A stretch of DNA of 64,000 nt from Pegoplata infirma (taxonomy: Eukaryota > Arthropoda > Insecta > Diptera > Anthomyiidae): NCBI GenBank assembly GCA_963921195.1, contig OY992538.1, positions 87,729,904-87,793,903 of the forward strand, read 5' to 3'. The position numbers were made by a program, and so were the translations under genes. The notes under the pieces were generated by a model, which did no database searches, was not told the DNA's origin, and saw only the letters and a list, made by a program, of their open reading frames with translations. This document shows positions 33,204-44,599 of the stretch, piece after piece (position 1 is the stretch's first letter; every line of letters begins with the position of its first letter).

Positions 33204-34760
33204 TTATATTACTTGGTTAGCTTATTCATGACAAAAAATTTGATTTTGGTGGGATAAGGCTTTCAGCTCTAAAAAATTTTTCTAAGAAAAAAATTTAGAG
33301 CCGCAGGGGTCCTATGGTAAAAAATTTTTAAAAAATATTTTTTTGTAGTTTTGACAAGCAACGGTTATAGTTGCTATGTTGCTTTAAATGATATATATTC
33401 ATAAAAAAATATTATTTGCATCTGTGACATCTTTATCGTGTTCTAATCAGACTAAAAAAATTGGATTCATTAACCCATTTTGGCATAAACCTAAATTTTA
33501 GATTTTTTACGAAGTTTTTGAAGAAAATGCTCAAAATTGTAAAATTATGCATTATTAATGTATTTATTTTTATAACTAGGTTTATAGCCTAGATATTAAG
33601 CTTTAATTTTAGCCTTCATTTGACCATTCAACCCTTATATGACCGGAGTTATTAACGTTTAAACATTGGAAAGCATATTTAAATATGTATACCAGACCCA
33701 GTGTTGCCATAACTGAATTTTGAAAAAAATGGCAGAAAAAAAGTGCTAAAATGCTCTACAGACCAAAAAAAAAGTGCCAGATTTTTTTTCTTTTATTAAA
33801 TTAACAAACAATGATTTTTTTCAATTACTCTAGTTTACAACGATAATGCGCAATAACTATGTATGTCTACATATTTTTTTTGACCGCTAAACTTAAAAAT
33901 TTTATCGAAAAAAATATTTCTAATAATTTTTTTTGCGGTTTTTGGAGTTATTTTCACTGTTTCCCCTATATCTTGAGTAATGTACCTCCGATCTACTCGT
34001 GATAAAAACCAAATTAAAGTTAATCAAATTTGCAACAAACTTTACACACGTTACTTTCCCATCAGTTCAAAAGTTTACGCCCGATAGACAAATATATTGT
34101 AAAAATACATTTTTTTATCAAAAAAATTCATTTGCTGATCAAAAAACTCATTTTTTATTTTTTAACGAATCTTTGTAAATTAACAAGTTTTTTTATTTAC
34201 CTTAAAAGCCTGAACCTATACAAATATAACAAAATGGGTTTCATAAAAATCTATGGGCAATCACCAAACTTAAAATGATTTTTTTGAAACTACGCATAAA
34301 AATTTCCTTATTTTTTTTGTATTTAAAATAGAAGAATAAAAACTTGGTTAAATACCATAGTGTTTTTTGTGTGTATTTTCATATAATAAGTCATAACTTT
34401 GGTGATAACCCATAGATTTTCATCATACCGACTTTGTTATTTTAGTTAAGGGTCAGGCTTAAAATAACCATAACAAATTTTTTTGTTGCGGTTTCAATTA
34501 AATTCATATATACATAATGCATTTATGTATGCAAATTCCACGTTATTTAATGTGTTGATTGGAAAATAAGTAATGTTTGTACGATTTGTTGCAAGTATGA
34601 TTCTCTTTACAATGGTTTCAATTGCGAGTAGATCGGATATATACAACGCGATATATAAGAAAAATTGACAGAAAAAGCTATTTTTTTTTTAAATTACTGA
34701 ATCCGTGAAAACATTTTTTGAATTTTTTTTTTTTTTTGAGATTAGTAGTCAGTAATACAT
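33204..34760. other. Inner arm of the AGAGTG foldback, then AT-rich palindrome-derived DNA
   Basis: 33204-33480 matches the inner arms at 41940-42180 and 55555-55800 ('TTGATTTTGGTGGGATAAGG', 'GACAAGCAACGG'). About 33950-34700 resembles the palindrome at 17030-18690. I see no gene. Confidence 0.6.
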
Positions 34761-34764
34761 AAAA

Positions 34765-34807
34765 CAAGTAGAAAAGTTAAATTTGACTTTGCCGAATCTA
34801 TGAATAC
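34765..34807 (-). mobile_element. 3' end of a mini-me, interrupted
   Basis: 'AAACAAGTAGAAAAGTTAAA' and 'GACTTTGCCGAATCTATG' are the reverse complement of the mini-me 3' end. It resumes at 40377 ('ATACCCTCC') after the hAT-like element. Confidence 0.7.
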
Positions 34808-35061
34808 TAGGGTGGTTTTTAAAAAACAAAAGTTGGATTTCTGCACCGGACGCCCCCTCAGTTTATTAAGATTCATGAATGTTTTTAAGGTCGCACCGGG
34901 CTCTTGAAGTTCAGGCCCTGGAGCAAAATAGACCTTTAAAAAAAAAAATTGTAAAAAAAAAAATTAAATAAATCATTATGAAACCGGTTTTGATTAACAA
35001 TTGACCCTTAGTATTTAATTAAAAATTTATAGATTTTTCGGACATAGTTAACCCTTTACTA

Positions 35062-37842
35062 CACCCAAAAAATTACATAGTTGATAATTACTATTTTTTC
35101 AACTATGTCATAGGTGAAATAGCCCCAACTATGGCATAGTTGATGTGACATAGTTGTTGCTGACTATGTGTCATTTAAATCTACAAATTAACTATGAGAA
35201 AAGTTAATGACAACGATGTGTTTAATCATAGTTAATATTTACTATGTAATTTCATAAATAGTTAATTATACCCTATAATTTGTATACAAAGAAAAACAAA
35301 ATTTTGATTTTTTTTTTATTTATAAACATTATTTTATTAAAATTGCATATAAATTGGGTACACCAATATTGTAGGATCCAAAAAGCTAGCCTGCAAATAT
35401 ATAAAAAAAAAATATTTTGTAATCTTTTTTATTTTTTTGTATAGAAAACACGTCAAAAATTCTGACATTTTTGTAGAAATAATGTATCAATTTTTGACAT
35501 TTTTTTCTGTCGAAAAATCTTAAATTTTTAAACATTTTATCCATAGAAAAATCTCAGAAATTGATATATTTTTTCTCTAGAAAATAACTTAAATACTGAG
35601 ACATTTTTTCTACAGAAAAATTTCATATTCTGAAACATTTTTTTACAGAGACAATTTCAGATTTAGAGACATTTTGTCTATAAAAAAATCAGATTCTGAA
35701 TAAAAAATCCCAAAAAAAATATCAGACTCAGACATTTTTTCTATAGAAAAATTCTCAGATTGAGATATCTTTTTTTTATAGAACAATTCCAAGATTCTGA
35801 AACATTTTTTTATAGAAAACTTCTATAGAACAAATCTCATATTCTAACACATTTTTTCAATAGAAAAATGATCAGACTGAGGCATTTTTTCACTAGAAAA
35901 ATACTGAGATATAAGACATTTTTTCTATAGAAAAAATGTCTCAGGATCTAAAACTTTTTTATAGAAAAAAGGTTTCATAAACTGGTTCTTTTTCTATAAA
36001 AAAAAGGTCTGAGAATCTGAGACTTTTTTCGAAGAAAAATTCTCAGATTCAGAAACACTTTTCTATAGAAAAATTCTCAGATTCAGAAACATTTTTCTAT
36101 AGAAAAATTCTCAAATCAGAGACATTTTTTCTATAGAAAAAGTCTCAGATTCTGAGATATTTTTTCTATAGAAAAGGTCTCAGATTCTGAGATATTTTTT
36201 CTATAGAAAAAGTCTCAGATTCTGATACATTTTTTCTATAGAAAAAGTCTCAGATTCTATAGAAAAAATGTCTGAGAAAAAATTGTCTCAGAATCTGAGA
36301 CAATTTTTCTGTTGAAAAATTCTATAGAAAAATTTTTCAGAATCTGAGACTTTTTATAAAAAAATTGTCTCAGAATCTGAGACTTTTTCTATAGAAAAAT
36401 TGTCTCAGAATCTGAGACTTTTTTCTATAGAAAAATTGTCTCAGAATCTAAGACTTTTTCTATACAAAAATTGTCTCAGAATCTGAGACTTTTTCTATAG
36501 AAAAATTGTCTCAGAATCTGAGACTTTTTCTATAGAAAAATTGTCTCAGAATCTGAGACTTTTTCTATAGAAAAATTGTCTCAGAATCTGAGACTTTTTC
36601 TACAGAAAAATTGTCTCAGAATCTGAGACTTTTTCTATAGAAAAATTGTCTCGGAATCTGAGACTTTTTCTATAGAAAAAATGTCTCAGAATCTGAGACT
36701 TTTTCTATAGAAAAATTGTCTCAGAATCTGAGACTTTTTCTATAGAAAAATTGTCTCAGAATCTGAGACTTTTTCTATAGAAAAATTGTCTCAGAATCTG
36801 AGACTTTTTCTATAGAAAAATTGTCTCAGAATCTGAGACTTTTTCTATAGAAAAATTGTCTCAGAATCTGAGACTTTTTCTATAGAAAAATTGTCTCAGA
36901 ATCTGAGACTTTTTCTATAAAAAATTGTCTCAGAATCTGAGACTTTTTCTATAGAAAAATTGTCTCAGAATCTGAAACTTTTTCTATAGAAAAATTGTCT
37001 CAGAATCTGAGACTTTTTCTATAAAAAATTGTCTCAGAATCTGAGACTTTTTCTATAGAAAAATTGTCTCAGAAAAATTGTCTCTATAGAAAAATTTCTG
37101 TAGAAAAAGTCTCAGATTCTGAGACAATTTTTCTATAGAAAAAGTCTCAGATTCTGAAAAATTTTTTCTATAGAAAAAGTCTCAGATTCTCAGACATTTT
37201 TTCTGTAGAAAAAGACTCAGATTATGAAACATTTTTTCTCTAAAAATGTTTTTGATTCTGAGACATTTTTTCTATAAAAAAAGTCTCAGGTTCTGGAAAT
37301 CATATTAGATGCCGATACATATTTTCTATAGAAAAAATCTTATATTCCAAGACATTTTTTCTGTAAAAAAATATTAGATTCTGCGAAATTTGTTCTATAG
37401 AAAAAAAGTCTTAGACAATTTTTCTATAAAATATAAATCATTTTCTAAGATATACATATTTCTTTACAAACGCTCGGTGTACAGTTAGATTAATTTTTTA
37501 TGAAAATATTTCTTACCAAATCCTTTTTCCTTGCTTTTCTGATTCTCCCTCCCATCCCTGTTCATATTTTTCTTATTTTCCACTTTTTGTGCTGGTTTAT
37601 TTAAAAAAAAAAAATATTTTGCACGTTTGATGCATTTAATGTTTAAAATATTTATTGGTTTTAATTTGTTTATTTTTACTTCTGACACTTGTATTTTTTA
37701 AATATTTTGATTTTTCAAATATAAAGAAATCGTTGTTATCAACTTTGTCCATAGTTGTTATTGATTATAAATAGTTGATTTAAAAATTATTTGAAATAAC
37801 TATGGATTTTGTTAACTATGCTACTATGTAATTTTTTGGGTG
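35062..37842. mobile_element. TA-flanked MITE (CACCCAAAAAATTACATAGT ends) carrying a satellite
   Basis: CACCCAAAAAATTACATAGT and its inverted copy are flanked by TA (35060-35061 and 37843-37844). Subterminal 'AACTATG' motifs are abundant. The interior 35440-37450 is satellite DNA, which explains its unusual 2.8-kb size. It sits in the left arm of the hAT-like foldback only. Confidence 0.8.
35440..37450. repeat. 35-bp palindromic satellite (core 36290-37075, about 22 copies)
   Basis: The core unit joins CTATAGAAAAATT, GTCTCAGAATCTGAGAC and TTTT. The period is 35 bp, with near-identical units across about 800 bp. Each unit holds two palindromes, GTCTCAGAATCTGAGAC (one central mismatch) and TTTTTCTATAGAAAAA (perfect). 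Flanking units become degenerate and switch orientation. The same satellite in decayed form is at 4320-5700. Confidence 0.95.
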
Positions 37843-38186
37843 TACGTAAGGTCAAAAAAATTTAGTTTTTTTGATATCACGCCCAAAGACACAATTTCAT
37901 GGATTTTTAAATTTTATTCCCATAAATTTAAATGTCTCCAAGTTCTATTGCTCAATTTTGTTGAATACTTCTTGCATAATTAACGTTCAATTTTGGGTAT
38001 TTTTCGCTCTTTCTATTTAGCGCATGTAGCGATTTAATTTTTAGCGATTTTCAAGAAAATGCGTTTTTTCAACCATTATTGTGTATTTTTTTGCTTTGAC
38101 CAAAATTTGGGCAACAATTAACTAAAGTTCAATTGAATATTGTTACAATTTACCATTATTACACAGATTTCAAATTTTACTAGTCC

Positions 38187-39395
38187 AGTAGCGGTGTTCT
38201 ATAATTCTCGAATCGAAAGATTTCTCACATGAAACATGAAAAACGAAACAGAAACATCGTGAATCGGCACAAAACCTGACTTTTCGTATTCGACTGTTTC
38301 TGTAATTTTGTTATGCGGAAACTTTCTGTCAAATATGATTTTTTTCAAAATTATTGGAAAGATGAGATAAAAACTGTTTCTGTAAACCAATTGATCGAAA
38401 ACTTTTGAAGTTGAAGTGTCAAAATCACTCACATTTAAAAATGGTGCGATATTTCGTAACACTCAAAAAATAATGTTAGTAAAATCAACTGAAAATGTCA
38501 GTTAAAATAACTACTTTGTAAGTTATTTTGGGGTCAACTACTTTTTCAGTTAAATTAACTAACAATGTTAGTTATTTTAACTGACAAAAAACAACTGACT
38601 TATGTAGTAAAAACTACTTACATTTGTAGTCAAAACAACTGAAATGTAGTAAAAATAAAATAATCAATATATAATTTTTGTTTTTCAAAAAAATTTTCAG
38701 AAAAAAAATTGAAGACCAAATTTTTTCCAAGTTTTTTTTTTTAAGTTGTGAAAAATAAAAATAAAAGAAAATTTATTTTTTGGAAAAAACTTAAAAAAAT
38801 TTTCAGAGATAAAAAAATACAATTTACTACTTTAAATAACTGTTACTAGATTACAGTACTTTTTTGTAAGTTATTCAAAAAAACGACTTAAAATAACTAA
38901 CAGAAATAGTTGTTTGATATTTTTCATACAAAAACAACTGACTTTGTAGTTGAAAACAACTAACTACTGTAAAATATACAAACAACTAACATGTAGTAAC
39001 TTACATAATTTTCTGAGTGAAATTAATCAACTTTTGAGTTATAATAAATGAAAAACAATATTTTTCAAGAATATACTATCAACTAATATTATAACTGATA
39101 TACTACACATTATTTTCATTAAGTTAATTTATTATTTCATTTTTGTTTGCCAATGTTAAGAGTGTTGTTTAAAAAAAATGAGAAATTGAGTTTTTTTTGT
39201 TGTGATTTTTATTATTTTCTCGCCTTATTTATTACCTTTTTGACAGCTGATTTGGAATATTCCAATAAAAATGCTGCCGTTTTCGCATTGATATACAGAA
39301 ACAACTTTTTTTCCAGAATCGAGAAACGATGGAATTTTTTGTTTCATACTTTTCTATGCGAAAACTTTTAAATTACAGAACACCCCCACAGGACT
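38187..39395. mobile_element. Repeat with AGTCC(A/T)G...GGTGTTCT ends
   Basis: 'CAGTAGCGGTGTTCTATAATT' near 38186 and 'AATTACAGAACACCCCCACAG' near 39390 are imperfect inverted ends. 'GAATCGAAAG' and 'CGAGAAACGATGG' motifs sit nearby. A CACTCAAAAAATAATG repeat is nested at 38460. No clear target duplication. Confidence 0.5.
38460..39019. mobile_element. CACTC-ended MITE, nested
   Basis: CACTCAAAAAATAATGTTAG at the left and AATTTTCTGAGTG at the right, with many 'AAAACAACTGACTTTGTAG'-type inverted motifs. The flanks are AA rather than TA, so the duplication has decayed or the ends are slightly misplaced. Confidence 0.6.
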
Positions 39396-39402
39396 TTTTT
39401 AA

Positions 39403-39753
39403 CCCAAGTTTACCGACGGCCAAGTGGCTTAAAACCGAAATTTGTCTTTATTACAAAAACTTATTGATAGATAATCATAAACCCGTGTCTACCAAAGATA
39501 ATCATAAACCCGTGTCTACCAAAGACCATCAAGGCTTATTTGGTCGCCAAGCCAAATGCCGTCTATTGTCGCGCAGACAAAAAAAATGGGTATTTTAACC
39601 TTTGGTAAACAAGGGTTAATGATTTTATGAGTAAAAATAATTAATTGCTTAGCTTTTATGATTAAATAAAACTTTGTATTAATTACTTTCAATAATTTTT
39701 TGTAATAAAATTAAATTTTGGTTTTTGGCCACTTGGCCGTCGGCCAACATGGG
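39403..39753. mobile_element. piggyBac-like MITE, 351 bp (TTAA)
   Basis: CCCAAGTTTACCGACGGCCA at the left and, inverted, CCCATGTTGGCCGACGGCCA at the right. TTAA lies on both sides (39399-39402 and 39754-39757). TTAA plus CCC is the piggyBac signature. Internal tandem duplication of 'GATAATCATAAACCCGTGTC' at 39466-39525. No transposase. Confidence 0.75.
39466..39525 (+). repeat. ~28-bp direct duplication
   Basis: 'AATCATAAACCCGTGTCTAC' followed by CAAAGA occurs twice in a row. It is internal to the piggyBac-like MITE. Confidence 0.9.
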
Positions 39754-40463
39754 TTAAAAACCCATGGACTAGTAGCATTTGAAAACCGTGTAATTAAGGT
39801 CAAATTGAACAATATTCATTTCAATTTTAGTTATTTTTTTCCCAAAATCTTGGTCAAAGCAAAAAAATAAACAATAATGGTTGAAAAAACGCATTTTCTT
39901 GAAAATCGCTAAAGTTAAGTCGATACATGTGATAAATGGAAAGAGCGAAAAATACCCAAAATTGAACATTGATTCTCCCAGATGTATTTAATAAAATTGA
40001 ACAATAAAACTTAAAGATTTTAAATTTATGGGAATACAATTTTTAAAACCATGAAATTGTGTCTTTGGGCATGATCTTAAAAAAAGGAAATTTTTTGGTA
40101 GTAAAGGGTTAACTATGTCCGAAAAATCTATAAATTTTTAATTAAATACTTAGGGTCAATTGTTAAACAAAACCGGCTTCCTAATGATTTATTTATTTAT
40201 TTTTTTTAAAAAAGGTATATTTTGCTCCAGGACCCGAACTTCAAGAACCCGGTGCGACCTTAAGAACCTTTTCGAAAATTTTAAAAAAATTTTGGTATAA
40301 CTTTTTCATTAATCTTAATAAACTGAGGGGGCGTCTCGTGCAGAAATCCAACTTTTTGTTTTTAAGAACCACCCTAATGAATACCCTCCTGTAAGTGAGA
40401 GCGGGGTATAAGGCTACGGTCTCACAACAATAACTTATACCCAATTCACAAATAAGGTGAAAT

Positions 40464-40541
40464 CTCGTTTGAACGAGATTTCGATCATATGGTTGTGTAT
40501 GATATGATACAGACCATATGATCGAAATCTCGTTTAAACGA
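40464..40541. repeat. Imperfect hairpin with TCGTTTGAACGA core
   Basis: TTTCGATCATATGGT at about 40479-40493 is inverted as ACCATATGATCGAAA at 40513-40527, and the flanks (ATCTCGTTTGAACGAG, CTCGTTTAAACGA) extend the stem. Together with outer 'ATTCACA' and 'TGTGAAT' this may be a small MITE at about 40445-40565. Confidence 0.7.
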
Positions 40542-41716
40542 TATTTCAACTCAGGTGTGAATAGGCCTTTATAATGATAAGTTGAGATGATTTTATGTTT
40601 TTTTTATGATAGTACAATTTAAGATGATTTTGTTTTGTTCAATGCAAAATCACATAGTAAAGGCTAAGCCTAAAATCGTAATAAAAACTATTAAAAACGA
40701 GAACTTTAAAATATTAGAAAAAAGAAACAATCATAACAAATCTTAAATGTCCATTTTATTGCATAATTATTGCGATTTTATATTCTTAAAATCAGTTTAA
40801 AGAATTTCCCCACAATATAGCCGCGTTGCAAAAATATTTTTTCGTATGCAGTTTTTTTTCATGTGAACACGAACAGAATATGCACCTTAAAATGTAAAAA
40901 AAAAAAATGTCACCGCGCCGATTGATTTGACGGAGTCGATTGATTCGGCGGCTTTGTTTAAGCCGATGGGAGCCGACAAAATCGGCGGCGGCGTAAAATG
41001 TCAAAAATGGGTCGGCGGCGGCGCGCCGCCGATTTTGAGCCGATCGGCTTGGTTCCCTGCCGCTGACTGGCTGCAGTAAAGGACAGAATGGGAGAAAGAA
41101 AGTCCCTATAAATAAATTAGTTTGCTTTTTTTATGAAGTTTACCTTTACTAAGTTTACTTTTTTTATTACATTGAATTTAATTTTTATTTACTAAAATAC
41201 TTTTATAAAAAAATATCTACAATTAACGAATAAAAAAAAAAATATCTGCTTTATATAAAGTCCTTTAAAGTACTGTTTTTTCTTATTTCAAACGCTGGAA
41301 AATATCTTTAATTTTTGTATTTAAGCTCTTTATAAGTGCTTTACTTTTGGTTTTTAAAGCGCTTTCATGACTTTTAACAAAACGTTCTGAAAGCACTTTT
41401 TTAAAACGCTTTTAAAACGCTTTAAACCTAGCGTAGATCGATGTTATCATTCGGATCATCTGAAAGCGCTTTCAAGATGGTAAATGGAACGCTTGTAGAA
41501 CCGTTTACAACGCTTTCACAGCGCTTTTGCGATTGTATTTTTCTGACTGGGTGGTTTTAAATTGGAAAACACGACCATAATTTGTAATATAACAATTTTT
41601 ATATGGTAAAGTTCAGAATTTGTTTTAATTAAAAAATTCCCGGGAATTCCCGGGAATACGATTTTTTTAAAACGATTTCCCGGGAATTGAAAAAGTCCGG
41701 GAATTTAGAAACCCTA

Positions 41717-44076
41717 ATTAGAGTGTCCCTTATTTTGGAAATGTTGGAAATGTTGAGACGGTACCCGCAAATTTTTTTCCATCTGACTTAAAAATAACTC
41801 AGGAAAAATTTTACGCCCCTACGACCACGCCTTCCCTACGCGACGGGGCCTTAAAGAGCGGGGCCTTAAAAATAATTTTTCCATACAAACCAAAAATTTT
41901 TTTTTTATTTTAATTTTTTTTGTTATTAATTATTCTATTACTTGGTTAGCTTATTCACGACAAAAAATTTGATTTTGGTGGGATTAGGCTTTCAGCTCTA
42001 AATTTTTTTTTCGAAAATTTAAAGCCGTTGGAGTCCTACGGTAAAAAATTTTTAAAAAATATTTTTTTTTAGTTTTGACAAGCAACGGGTTTAGTTGTTA
42101 TGTTGCTTTTAATGATATATGTTAAAAAAAAAATATTATTCATATCTGTGACATCTTTATCTTTTTCGAAAAAAAAAAATTTTGAGCCGTATTTTTTTTA
42201 ATTTTGACAAGCAACGGTTTTAGTTGTTATGTTGTTTTTAATGATATATATGAGGAGTTCCGTCTAAGACTTAAATTTTGAGGTAAAAAAGATGTGATTT
42301 TTGTTTTGATGGCACATCGATGAAAGTTGGCATAAATAATAGAAGCTATTTAAGAATAAGAAATTCGTTCGCGTCAATTAAATCGTGCAAGGGGGTCAAA
42401 AGTTATGGCGGTTTTAAGATTTAGTGGTTTTAAAAATCTTAAAAATATTTTCAAGATTTTTTTTCTACACATTTTTTGCATGCGTTATTTAAACATGCCA
42501 GGATATATCATTTCTTATAAAATATATGATATAAATTTAACCCTTTAATGACCAAACGATTTAAAAAAAAAATATCTAATTACCAAAAATCGCGATTAAT
42601 TCGCGGTAAAAGAAAAGTTTCACAATTTTTTATAACATATTTAGGCAATGCGCGTTGGTATTACTGAAAAAAAACACGGAAAATCGTATCATTGTACCAG
42701 TAGTTTAAAAAAAATCGGTGATGCTTTTTTATAACAGGAAAATTTAATATGGTCCAAAAAATCTATTATCATCAAAATTTTTTAACCCGCCTCTGATTTT
42801 ATGATGACACATCAAGTGGGCTTTCATTTAAAAAAAATTTCATCCGATTTCGTGTAAAGCCTTGGATGTGCCAGATCAAAACAGGTTTAGATAAAATCAA
42901 CGCGCTTTCCGCTCAGAATGGCTTAAAGTAAAAAGTCAAAAAGCAAATCAGTTCTACTCGTTAAGGCACGTCTTTTGGTGTATTAAAATGAACATGATGA
43001 ATTACTTGCTACTAAAAAAAATAGGAAACAGATTTGAAAATTTCGCACAATTTTCAAAAATGCCATAAAATTTTTGCAATTTATTTTTTATAAACCCGCC
43101 AGTGATTTTTTTATGTAAACTCACAAAAAACTCGGTTTACGCAAGTATGTGCCTCGCGAAAAACTGGTATTTTAAAAAACTTACGTTTTTTCTTTCGAAC
43201 TTTGATCAGCTGAAACTCCTTAACCATTCGTGGCACATTAACAGGATTAATTCCAAGATGTTAAGAATTACAACAGCTACCAACCCTAGTTCAACTTTTT
43301 TCATTTTATAGAGGGGGCCGAAATTCCTGATAAAAAAACCTCGAAAATTTAAAAACTCTTAATTTTTGGTTTCAAAACTTAACCGTGTTATAACTTCTTA
43401 CCAAGCAATGAAGCATCTATCAAACCAACATTAAAATAATCTCTTATATGTACTGACTTTGTGATATACAGGAAAAGATTGAAATATAAGGGGAACTTAA
43501 AAAAAAAAGCGAAAGAAGGTAAAAACTATGGATTATTTCAAGCCATTTTTATCGATTTTTCAACTTTAACCCTCTGTAACTTTTACGGATAAAATGGGGT
43601 AATCCTTAAACATTGCTCGGTGATGGCGCAAGGTCTTGTTTACACAACTGCATTTACAGATTTTCTAAATTCCAAAAACTGCCGGTTTTTTAAACATTTA
43701 TTTCAGTTTCACTGAGTTGAAATTTAAAAAAGATTTTGTGATATTCCAAAAAAAATATTATTCACATCAAAAATTCATTTTTTTACCCTTTTTTAGAACA
43801 CGATAAAGATATCACAGATACAAATAATATGTTTTTATGATTATATATAATTTAAAGCAACATATCAACTAAAACCGTTGCTTGTCGAAACTAAAAAAAA
43901 ATATTTCTTAAAAATTTTTTAGCGTAGGACCCCTCCGGCTATAATTTTTTTTTTTTTTTCGAAAAATTTTAGAGCTGAAAGCCTTATCCCACCAAAATCA
44001 AATTTTTTGTCGTGAATAAGCTAACCAAGTAATATAATACTTAATAACAAAAAAATTAAAAATCAAAAAAAAAAAA
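41717..44076. mobile_element. AGAGTGTCCC foldback, right end lost
   Basis: The left end ATTAGAGTGTCCCTTATTTT was split by the 20-kb interval (it begins at 21660). Inner arms 41940-42180 and 43790-44040 are inverted copies ('TTGATTTTGGTGGGATTAGG', 'GACAAGCAACGGGTTTAG'). A ~1.6-kb loop between them has no recognisable frame. The outer right arm is replaced by a mini-me 3' end at 44077. Confidence 0.7.
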
Positions 44077-44133
44077 ATTGTGGAGGGTGTTCATAGATTC
44101 AGCAAAGTCGAATTTAACTTTTCTACTTGTTTC
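44077..44133 (+). mobile_element. mini-me 3' end
   Basis: 'TTGTGGAGGGTGTTCATAGA', 'TCAGCAAAGTCGAATTTAAC' and CTACTTGTTT match the 3' ends at 10704 and 50643. Only the terminus is present. Confidence 0.75.
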
Positions 44134-44262
44134 CTTTTTTCCTTCTGTTTTTGTTTCTTTTTTTTTTTTCTTTTTCTTCTTCTTTTTTTTTTCTTTTTAT
44201 CTTTTTATCTTTTTTTTTTCTTTTTTTTCTTTTTTTTCTCTTTTTTTCTTTTGGAAATCTGG
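44134..44262. repeat. Pyrimidine (C/T) tract
   Basis: About 125 bp almost purely of T and C on the plus strand, with CTT-type interruptions. The overlapping phenylalanine-rich frames are compositional. Confidence 0.9.
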
Positions 44263-44354
44263 TCTAGGGGGAGGGAAATTTCCCTTCCCCCTTTCTACCC
44301 TCGCGTGTAAAAACATAAATATAAATGTAGAACCTTCTGGTTAAAAAAAAAAAT

Positions 44355-44588
44355 AATGTGATCTGAAGTAAAATGTCTCTTAAATAAGGTAATAAAAACT
44401 AAAATCGGTTGAAAATCAGCCAAGTTATTACAATTTCGCCAGGCATCTAACGTGTGACAGACCAATTGATAAGTAAATACGAACACCATTTTTAAAATTT
44501 ATTGGTGTATAAGTTGCATTTAATACATTCAATCAAAGGGGATCTTGTCTGAAATTGTCCGATTTGGCATGGAATGCCAAATATACAT
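44355..44588 (+). mobile_element. GGGGCATTCC foldback, right-half fragment
   Basis: 'AAATCAGCCAAGTTATTAC', 'GGCATCTAACGTGTGACAG' and the terminal 'CCGATTTGGCATGGAATGCC' match 26280-27133. No left end. Confidence 0.6.
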
Positions 44589-44599
44589 TTGTTTCTATT

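Larger units (their letters stand above)
34808..40376. mobile_element. 5.6-kb hAT-like foldback (TSD ATGAATAC)
   Basis: TAGGGTGGTTTTTAAAAA at the left and TTTTTAAGAACCACCCTA at the right. A perfect 8-bp duplication ATGAATAC lies at 34800-34807 and 40377-40384, inside a mini-me. The arms (34808-35060 plus 37845-38185, and 39770-40376) are inverted copies, e.g. 'CGCCCAAAGACACAATTTCATGG' in the left arm. The right arm has the uninterrupted equivalent. It holds a TA-flanked MITE with satellite and a CAGTAGCGG repeat with a piggyBac-like MITE. No transposase. Confidence 0.85.
24172..41059. mobile_element. 16.9-kb hAT-like interval (TSD CCGCTGAC)
   Basis: Ends CAGGCAACCAAGCCGA and, inverted, CAGGGAACCAAGCCGA differ at one base. 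A perfect 8-bp duplication CCGCTGAC lies at 24164-24171 and 41060-41067. Both subterminal regions are full of CGGCGGCGGC, strikingly GC-rich against the AT-rich surroundings. The interval holds the DD37E transposase, a Penelope-like element and several foldbacks, most of which are demonstrably later insertions. The original element was probably a short or medium hAT. Confidence 0.8.
21668..41716. mobile_element. 20-kb hAT-like interval (TSD ATTAGAGT), heavily nested
   Basis: The left end is TAGGGTTTCTATTCGGG and the right end on the minus strand reads TAGGGTTTCTAAATTCCCGG. Both are followed by repeated CCCGGGAATT motifs. The 8-bp duplication ATTAGAGT is perfect at 21660-21667 and 41717-41724. 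Removing the nested interval 24172-41059 leaves about 3.2 kb, which contains the disrupted DUF4218/CACTA-type gene. It landed only a few bases inside an AGAGTGTCCC foldback that resumes at 41725. hAT-type ends around a CACTA-type frame are unusual. The frame may itself be a nested insertion. Confidence 0.8.

Noticed and set aside
36290..37075. CRISPR-like regular repeat array
   Set aside because: Units are contiguous at 35 bp without unique spacers and the DNA is eukaryotic. It is a satellite.
40792..41004. 70-residue minus-strand frame over the GC-rich block
   Set aside because: It is the translated subterminal repeat of the 16.9-kb hAT-like interval, mirrored in composition at 24180-24290.
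44078..44344. Phe-rich frames at the pyrimidine tract
   Set aside because: Purely compositional (C/T tract) and present in two overlapping frames.
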